Assembly: GCA_021372615.1 (NCBI GenBank)
Contig: JAJFUB010000085.1
Span: 124,001-188,000 of the forward strand
Direction: 5' to 3'
From: a bacterium
GTDB lineage: Bacteria; Armatimonadota; Zipacnadia; Zipacnadales; UBA11051
DNA length: 64,000 nt
Part shown: piece by piece, positions 7,356 to 15,984 of the stretch
How positions within the stretch are numbered: position 1 is the stretch's first letter
How the letters are laid out: each line of letters begins with the position of its first letter
The notes under the pieces: model-generated
The model's input: the letters and a program-made list of their open reading frames with translations, nothing else
Told to the model about the DNA's origin: nothing
The model's database searches: none
Position numbers and translations under genes: made by a program

Positions 7356-8158
7356 TGGGCTCCACACGTGGGACCGGGCCTGTCGGCTCTCGTCGCTACC
7401 ACAAAGCACCCGTAGGACACGCGCCGCGCCCCCGGGCACCGGTTGAGCAACCGGCTCAGGCGCAGCAAGGTCGCCGGCGGTAGAATGCGATTCAGACACA
7501 GCCGGTCGGACATCACCATGGAGCCCTCGTACCCCGCGGCGCACACCGCGAACCCCGCGCCACGCACCAACTCCCGCAGTTCCGCCGGCGTGAAGGCGAA
7601 CAGGTGGCCCTCGGCATCGGCCCCCTGCCCCGCCGCCGGCGTCGGCGGCCGGCGGGCATAGCTGGGCAGCCGTTCGTGGGCGAAGTCGGCGTTCGGGGTG
7701 CTGATGATCAGTCGCCCGCCGGGACGCAGGACGCGCCGCATCTCCCGGAGCGCGGCCGAGGGATCGGGGAGGTGCTCGAGAATCTCCAGCGCCAGGACGG
7801 CCGCGCAGGTCTCGTCGCCCAGCGGTAGATGCTCAGCCTGGCCACATAGGAGCGCCAGGTCGCCGCGCTCATGCTTCCGGCGGGCGTAGGCCAGGGCTCG
7901 CCACTCGCGATCCAGCCCCACGGCTCGCAGCCCCCGTTCCGCCGCCAGCAAGCTCGCATTGGCCTGGGAGCACCCGGCCTCCAGCACCACTGCCCCCTCC
8001 GGCAGGTCCGCCAGCGCCCGCAGCGCCCGCTGCAGGCGGCTGCGGTACTTCAGTGCCCACTGGCTGCGCGGATCGGCCGCGTCAATGTCGCGCCGGTCGA
8101 ACTCCAGCAGCCACTCCTCGTATTCATTGGCGGGCTCGATCAGCCGGCTGTCCCTCAT
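7352..8158 (-). CDS. Class I SAM-dependent methyltransferase
   Basis: A 268-residue Methyltransf_11-type protein. The SAM-binding motif I is VVLEAGCSQANAS, the acidic end of strand 2 is VGLDREW, and motif IV is AVLALEILEHLPDP, followed by the common GGRLIISTPN. The substrate is unknown. The last few codons run into the REPIN at 7294-7355, which supplies the stop, so the C-terminus (about RADRPGPTCGAQ) may differ from the ancestral protein. It stands alone, divergent from the toroid gene at 8386. Confidence 0.82.
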   Translation of the reverse strand: MRDSRLIEPANEYEEWLLEFDRRDIDAADPRSQWALKYRSRLQRALRALADLPEGAVVLEAGCSQANASLLAAERGLRAVGLDREWRALAYARRKHERGDLALLCGQAEHLPLGDETCAAVLALEILEHLPDPSAALREMRRVLRPGGRLIISTPNADFAHERLPSYARRPPTPAAGQGADAEGHLFAFTPAELRELVRGAGFAVCAAGYEGSMVMSDRLCLNRILPPATLLRLSRLLNRCPGARRVSYGCFVVATRADRPGPTCGAQ

Positions 8159-8217
8159 GTCTCTCTCGTTCGCCCCCTCGCCGACGTTTCCTGCGGCGGT
8201 CGCGCGCTTCGTCGCCC

Positions 8218-8246
8218 TTGCCCCCGGAGGCCCGCTGCACTATACT
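8218..8246 (+). promoter_or_regulatory. Sigma70-like promoter upstream of the toroid-protein gene
   Basis: TTGCCC, 17 bases, TATACT. It would give a leader of about 130 bases before the ATG at 8386. The rest of the 8159-8385 gap shows no other clear signal. Confidence 0.5.
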
Positions 8247-8385
8247 GGTGGCGCCGCGAAGGTCATCGCGGCCATGGCGGGGAATGGTTACCAGGTGGCT
8301 TTACTCGCACAGGGACGCTGTGGCGTGTCTGGGCTGTTTTTTCGTCTCCGTTGTAGTGATTACCGCGAGGTCTGAGGAGAAGCGC

Positions 8386-9384
8386 ATGGAGATCCGCACC
8401 TACCGGCAGGCTGTGGTCAACGGCCTGAGATGGCTGCTGACTCAACAGGAGCCGGACGGTTCGTTCCGGCCGATCGAGCACGGCCTGAGCACCTTTCACA
8501 AGATTCCCTACGCCCTGGCGGTGACGGGGCAGTTGGAGCGGGGCGCACGCCTCTGCAGCTGGATTCAGCAGCAGATCATGGACGACGAAGGCGACTTCAC
8601 CCTCCGCTTTGACCGCGAGGGGCCGCTCGCCTCCTTCTACCACTACGCCAACTCCTGGCTCATCTGCGGCGCCCACCGCCTTGGCCAGTTTGGCATGTCG
8701 CTGCGCAGCAGCGACTTCCTGTCCACCTTGCAGCACCCGCAGACCGGCGGCTTCCTGACCATCGGCCCCGCCTCCAGCCTCGACGGCATGCAGGATCTGA
8801 TGACCAGTTCGCTGGCCGGCCTGGCGATGCTGACCACGGGCCGCGTGGCCGAGGCCGAGGCGACTGGCAACTTCCTCGTCTCGATGTACGACCGCCAGCC
8901 CAAGCTGGGCAGCCAGCTCCTCTTCGTGCAGCAGCGCGGCGACCACCTGGTCAACGAGTGGGACGAGTCCCAGGCTCCCGCCTTCGCCCTGACGCTGCGC
9001 GCGAACGATCAGTGGTACTTCGTCCCCGGTCTCGCCGCCGGCTTCCTGGCCAAGCTCTACGAGGTGACCGGCGATGACGAGCACCTGCGGGCCGCGCAGA
9101 GCTACATCCAGTTCGCCGACTCCGCCGGCTCGGGCCGCTACGACACCCCCAACGGCTGGTGGTTCGGCTGGGGCGCAGCGATGGTGTACGCCGTCAGCGG
9201 CGTGGCCACGCTCCGCAACATCGTCGAGGCCGTCTGCAACCAGATTGTCGAGAGCCAGATGTCCAACGGTACCTGGGCTGCGGGCACCATGGGCTATGAG
9301 CCCCCCGCGCCGATCGTTGACGCCACCGCCGAAGCCATCGTCTGCCTGACCGAGATGCTGCAGGCCCTGGTGGGCGGCGAGTAG
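8386..9384 (+). CDS. Alpha/alpha-toroid (terpene cyclase/prenyltransferase-like) protein
   Basis: A 332-residue protein made of repeated helical pairs with QW-like segments (WLLTQQEPDGSF near the start, and DGTW-like ends such as MSNGTWAAG). This resembles the alpha/alpha barrel shared by squalene cyclases, prenyltransferase beta subunits and some polysaccharide lyases. No DXDD cyclase motif or zinc site is evident, so the catalytic role is unknown. The ATG at 8386 is preceded by GAGGAGA. The longer open frame upstream begins inside the divergent gene and is not family-like. An oxidoreductase gene follows 107 bases later, separated by a palindrome. Confidence 0.65.
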   Translation: MEIRTYRQAVVNGLRWLLTQQEPDGSFRPIEHGLSTFHKIPYALAVTGQLERGARLCSWIQQQIMDDEGDFTLRFDREGPLASFYHYANSWLICGAHRLGQFGMSLRSSDFLSTLQHPQTGGFLTIGPASSLDGMQDLMTSSLAGLAMLTTGRVAEAEATGNFLVSMYDRQPKLGSQLLFVQQRGDHLVNEWDESQAPAFALTLRANDQWYFVPGLAAGFLAKLYEVTGDDEHLRAAQSYIQFADSAGSGRYDTPNGWWFGWGAAMVYAVSGVATLRNIVEAVCNQIVESQMSNGTWAAGTMGYEPPAPIVDATAEAIVCLTEMLQALVGGE

Positions 9385-9396
9385 GCAGAAGCGTGT

Positions 9397-9420
9397 GGGC
9401 GGGCTCTGCAGAGCCCGCCC
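9397..9420. repeat. Perfect 24-base palindrome
   Basis: GGGCGGGCTCTGCAGAGCCC plus GCCC reads identically on both strands. It lies just after the stop of the toroid gene and could act as a terminator-like hairpin. Its core GCGGGCTCT recurs at 10730-10753. Confidence 0.7.
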
Positions 9421-9491
9421 CTCTGCACGATTGCATACACCTGTCGAAGCGACAGAGCCAACTGTCTCACACCAACCCCGGAGGAGTTCCT

Positions 9492-10598
9492 ATGCCGACC
9501 AAGACCAGTGCCGCCAAGAAGGCGGCCCCCAAGAAGTCCGACGACCGCATCGGCTGGGGCATCGTCGGGTGTGGGGTCATCGCCCCCACCCATGCAGGCG
9601 CCGTCAATGCGTCCGGCACGGCGCGCCTTGTGGCCTGCTGTGACATCGTCCCCGAGCGGGCCAAGGCCTTCGCTGACAAGTACGGCCTGCGGGCGTACAA
9701 CTCGATCGAGGCCATGCTCAAGGACGATGACATCCGCGCTGTGTCGGTCTGCACCCCCAGCGGTCTGCACGCCGAATGCTGCATGGCCGCCGCCGCTGCT
9801 GGCCGCCACATCCTGTGCGAGAAGCCCCTGGACATCAACCTGCGCGCCATTGACGCGGCCATCAAGGCCTGCGAGGACGCCAACGTGAAGCTGTCCGGCG
9901 TCTTCCAGCGCCGCACGACCCCCCAGTCCAAGAAGGTCCGCGAGGCCGTCAAGTCCGGCAAGCTCGGCAAGCTTGTGCTCGGGGATGCCTATCAGAAGTA
10001 CTTCCGCTCCCACGAGTACTACGCCAGCGGCGCTTGGCGCGCGACCTGGGCGCTGGACGGCGGCGGTGCGCTCATGAACCAGGGCGTCCACGGCATTGAC
10101 CTGCTGCTCTTCCTGATGGGTGACGTCAAGCGGCTGAGCGCCTACGCCCGCCGCCTAGTCCGCAACATCGAGGTCGAGGACACCGCCGTCGCGATAGTGG
10201 AGTTCGTCAACGGCGCGGTCGGCGTCATCGAGGGCACCACCTCCGTCACGCCCGGCTACGACTGCCAGATCGAGATCAGCGGCGACAAGGGCACCATCGT
10301 GCTCAACAGCGACCGCATCTCCAAGTGGGACGTCCCCGGCGATGAGGACCAGGCCGAGGAGGCCTCAGGCGGCCCCAACACCGCCTCCGACCCCACGGCC
10401 CTGACCGCCACGGGGCACACCGCCCACGTCATGGACCTGTGCGGCGCCATCAAGGAGAACCGCGAGCCGGAGATCCCCGGCCGCGAGGCGCGACGCGCCG
10501 TTGAGGTCATCAAAGCCATCTACAAGTCGTCTCGCGAGGGCGGCGCGACGGTCGAGTTCCCGCTGTCCTACGACGAGGACGGCCCCGGCATCGGCTAA
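9492..10598 (+). CDS. Gfo/Idh/MocA-family NAD(P)-dependent oxidoreductase
   Basis: A 368-residue sugar- or polyol-dehydrogenase-like protein. After a Lys/Ala-rich N-terminal stretch comes the Rossmann motif GIVGCGVIAPTH, then the family signature CEKPLD and the C-terminal beta-sheet domain with GGGALMNQGVHGIDLL. The substrate is not predictable from sequence. GGAGGAGTT precedes the ATG. The basic AAKKAAPKK start is unusual for the family and looks unstructured. A strong hairpin follows at 10630. Confidence 0.88.
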   Translation: MPTKTSAAKKAAPKKSDDRIGWGIVGCGVIAPTHAGAVNASGTARLVACCDIVPERAKAFADKYGLRAYNSIEAMLKDDDIRAVSVCTPSGLHAECCMAAAAAGRHILCEKPLDINLRAIDAAIKACEDANVKLSGVFQRRTTPQSKKVREAVKSGKLGKLVLGDAYQKYFRSHEYYASGAWRATWALDGGGALMNQGVHGIDLLLFLMGDVKRLSAYARRLVRNIEVEDTAVAIVEFVNGAVGVIEGTTSVTPGYDCQIEISGDKGTIVLNSDRISKWDVPGDEDQAEEASGGPNTASDPTALTATGHTAHVMDLCGAIKENREPEIPGREARRAVEVIKAIYKSSREGGATVEFPLSYDEDGPGIG

Positions 10599-10629
10599 GC
10601 CGTGCCCCCATTGATCGTCGAGGACGATC

Positions 10630-10657
10630 GCGGCCACTGCCCCAGGGCAGTGGCCGC
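10630..10657 (+). terminator. Hairpin after the oxidoreductase gene
   Basis: Arms GCGGCCACTGCCC and GGGCAGTGGCCGC pair over 13 bases with a two-base loop. No T-run follows on the plus strand, so termination is plausible but not certain. Confidence 0.5.
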
Positions 10658-10729
10658 GTTGCTTCCGCGGACCGAGACGCGGGTCGTAAGTCGGGCCAGG
10701 GGTCAACCACGGTCCCACGCCCCATCAGT

Positions 10730-10753
10730 GTAGTGCGGGCTCTCAGCCCGCCA
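10730..10753. repeat. Single GTAG-headed REP palindrome
   Basis: GTAG at 10730-10733 is followed by arms GCGGGCT and AGCCCGC. A degenerate heptamer run (GGGAGCC-type on the minus strand) follows at about 10760-10790. Confidence 0.6.
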
Positions 10754-10815
10754 TCGTGCGCTCCCGGGTCCCGGCTCCCGGCTCCCGCCCCTCGGCCTTC
10801 CGGCTCGCACAAGAA

Positions 10816-10843
10816 AAGGGCTCCGGCCGAAGCCGGAGCCCTT
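10816..10843 (-). terminator. Intrinsic terminator of the SLH porin gene
   Basis: A 12-base stem (AAGGGCTCCGGC with GCCGGAGCCCTT) and a four-base loop, followed on the minus strand by TTCTT. It lies 28 bases after the porin stop codon. Confidence 0.8.
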
Positions 10844-10871
10844 CTGTGTGACTTGACGACGTGGCAGTGAA

Positions 10872-12569
10872 CTAGAAGCCCACGGTCACGCTGCCCTGCA
10901 GCAGTTGCAGGTCCTCCAGAGCGGAGTACGCGGCCTGCTGGCGAGCATAGGTCAGGTTCGCGGTGATGCCGTCGGCCAGCTGCTTGCTGGTGCCGATAGC
11001 GAACAGCGCGTCGTACTCTTCGTCCGGGGCGCCATCCTTGGCGTCGCGGTCGAAGTAGGCGACGGTGAAGGGCACGGAGCCAATCCGGAACTCGAGGTGA
11101 CCACCGAGGATGCGGTAGCCGGTCTCAACCAACGGATTGCGGAGCCACTTCTCCCACGGTACGGGGCCGCCGGCGTACGCCGCAGCGTCCACATTGGCAT
11201 CCACGACTTCGTAGTACGGGGTCAGGGCCGAGTACACCGGGGCGTAGTTGACATCCGCCTCGCTGTAGTAGCCGGTCAGGCGCCAGTTGCTGCCGCGCCA
11301 GATGTCGGCCGACGCCATGATCGCCATGTTGTCGTCGTCGATGTCAGCGTCGCCGCCCTGGGGGCTAACCGCGCGCTTGAGCTGCTGGGCCACTTCCACG
11401 CGCACATCGCGACCCCAGATCTGAGCGGACAGATCAGCCGACCAGCCCTGCTCCTTGTTCACGCCGTCCTGGAGCCAGTTGAAGCCGAGGGCCCATGTCG
11501 GCCGCGCATACGCCGCGCGGGCGCTGATGTAGCCATCGTTGTAGCTCCAGACGTTCTCGAAGTTGTAGTTCCAGTCATAGGGGCCGTTCACGCCATCGGT
11601 GAACGTCCCACTGACACCGCCGCCGAACACATCAAGATCGATGTTGGTGTCGAAGACGTCCTTGACCTGCAGGCGAACGCCCTGCTGGCTCTCCCGCTCG
11701 TTGTTGACGAGCAGGCCCATGCCGTAGCTCTGGAACTGCCGACCGAAGGACCACGTGGCGGGGGTCAGCCAGGTGCTGTTGGCAACCAGCACGGCCTCGT
11801 CCAACCAGATGTTCTCGCCCCAGTTGCTGTCGACCGGCCGCTCGTACGGATAGACCGGGGTCCAGATCGTGTAGGGCGCGTCGGAGTCGCGGACCTTCAG
11901 AGCCAGGCGAGCGGACAGCGCGTCCGTGACCTTGCCCTGAACGCCGACCATCGCGGTCATGTTGTCGCAGGTGCTGTCGAAGTCGAGCTTGTCGCCCGCC
12001 AACGCCATGCGGTAGTCAATCCAGCCGAAGACCTTGGGGCCCTTGGCCTGCTCTTCGAGATAGGTGACGCGGTCCGTCAGGTCCGCGACATCATCCGTCA
12101 CAGCATCCAGGTCGCCACGCATGTCCTTGAGCTCGTTCTTGAACTCGTCGCACAGCTTGTTGACCAGAGCGGCAATCTTGGCCTCGTCAACAACACCCGC
12201 CGGGCCCTGCTTGCCCTCGGGACCCGCGGGGCCCTGAGCGCCAGCAACACCGGCAGCGCCGGCCTGACCGGCCGGGCCCTGGGGGCCCTGCGGGCCCTGG
12301 GCGCCGTCCTTGCCGTCCTTGGGCGCCTGCTGCTTCACGACGTCGAGCAGCCGGCTGATGGCCATCGCGAACTCGTAGCGAGTCATCGCGCGGTCGCCCT
12401 TGAAGGTACCATCGGGGTAGCCGATGATAATGCCCTTGTCCACGAGCTGCTGAACCGCGTCATAGGCCCAGTGGTCGAAGGGGACGGTCTGCGCCGGGTT
12501 GGCAGCCTGCGCAAAGACAGGCGCCGCGACGATTACGGCCAGTACGGCAACCACAATCAGCTTCCTCAT
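10872..12569 (-). CDS. SLH-domain outer-membrane porin with collagen-like stalk
   Basis: A 565-residue envelope protein. Residues 1-22 form a signal peptide (cleavage near AQA). Residues 29-75 are one SLH domain (FDHWAYDAV, GYPDGTFKG, MTRYEFA), which in OmpM/SlpA-type proteins binds the cell wall. Residues 86-125 are about 13 Gly-X-Y triplets rich in Pro. Residues 128-175 look like a coiled coil. The rest is rich in alternating aromatic/polar strands, ends in Phe (VTVGF), and should be a beta-barrel. It probably tethers the outer membrane to peptidoglycan and forms pores, as a trimer if the stalk folds. The leader of about 260 bases is long and structured, and the gene has its own terminator, so strong, regulated, single-gene expression is likely. 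Confidence 0.85.
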   Translation of the reverse strand: MRKLIVVAVLAVIVAAPVFAQAANPAQTVPFDHWAYDAVQQLVDKGIIIGYPDGTFKGDRAMTRYEFAMAISRLLDVVKQQAPKDGKDGAQGPQGPQGPAGQAGAAGVAGAQGPAGPEGKQGPAGVVDEAKIAALVNKLCDEFKNELKDMRGDLDAVTDDVADLTDRVTYLEEQAKGPKVFGWIDYRMALAGDKLDFDSTCDNMTAMVGVQGKVTDALSARLALKVRDSDAPYTIWTPVYPYERPVDSNWGENIWLDEAVLVANSTWLTPATWSFGRQFQSYGMGLLVNNERESQQGVRLQVKDVFDTNIDLDVFGGGVSGTFTDGVNGPYDWNYNFENVWSYNDGYISARAAYARPTWALGFNWLQDGVNKEQGWSADLSAQIWGRDVRVEVAQQLKRAVSPQGGDADIDDDNMAIMASADIWRGSNWRLTGYYSEADVNYAPVYSALTPYYEVVDANVDAAAYAGGPVPWEKWLRNPLVETGYRILGGHLEFRIGSVPFTVAYFDRDAKDGAPDEEYDALFAIGTSKQLADGITANLTYARQQAAYSALEDLQLLQGSVTVGF

Positions 12570-12902
12570 TAGCTTTCTCCTCCTTGTATTCCCTTGGGGG
12601 CCGGGGCGCCCCGAGACAACTCGGGATCGCGGGCCCCGCGGAAGGCGGACGCGGGAGGAGCGTTGCCGAAGTGACCATGTTTCCTTCGGGCTTGCTCCAG
12701 AGGCGAACCGTTCCCTCCGCTCTCCAAGCGTTGGGACCTGACGATCAGGCGGGAGTCCCTCCCTTCGGTGCCGGTGTGGACCGTCAGAACGCGAAGATAC
12801 GTGTTGTCACTATCCGTCAAAGTACGCTATGCACGCCTGTTACAACCGAAAACAGGTTAGCACACCCTGTTGGCGGAAGTCAACCTCGAATCATGGCGGC
12901 GA
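12570..12902 (-). promoter_or_regulatory. Long structured leader and upstream region of the SLH porin gene
   Basis: No gene fits here. On the minus strand several hairpins precede the ribosome-binding site (AAGGAGGAG at about 12580). One is GGGAG/CTCCC. A compound one has GGAGC/GCTCC enclosing CCGAAG/CTTCGG, and another has CCCGAG/CTCGGG enclosed by GGGGC/GCCCC. I do not recognise a known riboswitch. Alternatives are an RNA-stabilising leader, an autoregulatory site or a new ncRNA element. Confidence 0.45.
12794..12820 (-). promoter_or_regulatory. Possible promoter of the SLH porin gene
   Basis: On the minus strand TTGACG and TATCTT are separated by 15 bases, shorter than ideal. It would give a leader of about 220 bases. 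TTGTAA...TACTTT slightly upstream is an alternative. Confidence 0.3.
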
Positions 12903-13469
12903 TCACGGGGGCGAAGGTGACGGCGGAGGCTGCTGGTTCCCACCTACCCCCGCGCTGTTCGTGCCCCCCGTCCCCGGTGTGTTAGACACGTCGGCGGCGC
13001 CTTCGTTGCGCCCTGGCGGCGGCTGGTCCAGCGGCCGGAAACCGCCGTAGCACAGGGCCATCTGCCACAGGCCATGCACGACCTGAGCCCCGTACTCCTC
13101 GGTCGCCGCGATCCAGTTCCGCATGCGTTGCGCCTGGCTAAGCGGCGCTGGCGCGACCGCCGGCGCCTCGACCACCCGGCCCACCTGCTGGCCCGGCTCC
13201 ACTAGGCCCTGGTAGCGGTAGACGGCCCACTTGCCGCCCTCACGGGTCCCAAGGTACCGCACCTGTGTCTGCAGGGCGTCGTTGGAGACGATCAGACGCT
13301 GGTAGTATTGCGAGCGGCTGAGAATCGTCTCAGTCGTCTCTCCCCCACGCAACAGAGGGAAAAGCGAATCGGTATCAATGCTGAAGCTCAGGCCCAGCAG
13401 TATCGCCAGGACTGGCAGCGCTTTGCGCAGCAGTGGGGACCGTGGTCCCTCACCCGCCGGTGCAGCCAT
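12903..13469 (-). CDS. Membrane-anchored protein of unknown function with Pro-rich tail
   Basis: A 188-residue protein I do not recognise. After a short basic N-terminus there is one hydrophobic segment at about residues 18-31 (ALPVLAILLGLSFSI) that could be an uncleaved signal anchor. A soluble part with several Gln and Tyr residues follows, then a Gly/Asn/Pro tail (GGNQQPPPSPSPP). The ATG at 13469 is chosen because GAGGAG lies just upstream; the longer frame adds an Arg-rich stretch. It lies between the SLH porin and enolase on the same strand but has no clear link to either. Confidence 0.5.
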   Translation of the reverse strand: MAAPAGEGPRSPLLRKALPVLAILLGLSFSIDTDSLFPLLRGGETTETILSRSQYYQRLIVSNDALQTQVRYLGTREGGKWAVYRYQGLVEPGQQVGRVVEAPAVAPAPLSQAQRMRNWIAATEEYGAQVVHGLWQMALCYGGFRPLDQPPPGRNEGAADVSNTPGTGGTNSAGVGGNQQPPPSPSPP

Positions 13470-13593
13470 GTCGCACTCCTCTGGCCTCGATGTTTGCTGT
13501 GCGGACGCGAGCGCCCGTCTGAGAGAGGCGACTGCACGGGCATTATACCCAGGTGGTCGGACGCTGACAACCACCTATTGAGTGCAAATGTTA

Positions 13594-13642
13594 CCCCGCT
13601 GCAAAAGCAGCGGGGACGGCCAGCGCGGAGCCGGCCGTCCCC
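13594..13642 (-). terminator. Two overlapping hairpins after enolase
   Basis: CCCCGCTGC/GCAGCGGGG with an AAAA loop (13594-13615) and GGGGACGGCC/GGCCGTCCCC (13612-13642) share the bases GGGG, so only one can form fully at a time. On the minus strand they come just after the enolase stop. The T-run is weak. Confidence 0.55.
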
Positions 13643-13667
13643 GGTGTGTGATCCGGATGGCCAGGGC

Positions 13668-15915
<2,248 letters not shown>

Positions 15916-15942
15916 GTGCGTCTCCTTGGCGGGGAAAACAGA

Positions 15943-15973
15943 ACGGGAGGCATGGCACTGCCATGCCTCCCGT
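15943..15973 (-). terminator. Intrinsic terminator of ppdK
   Basis: A 13-base stem (ACGGGAGGCATGG/CCATGCCTCCCGT) with a five-base loop, followed on the minus strand by TCTGTTTT. The stem contains CATGG, also seen in the palindromes at 4368 and 45790. Confidence 0.8.
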
Positions 15974-15984
15974 AGGTGTGTGAC

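Noticed and set aside
12570-12830. Cyclic di-GMP or cobalamin riboswitch
   Set aside because: The conserved cores of these classes are not visible. It is kept only as an unclassified structured leader.
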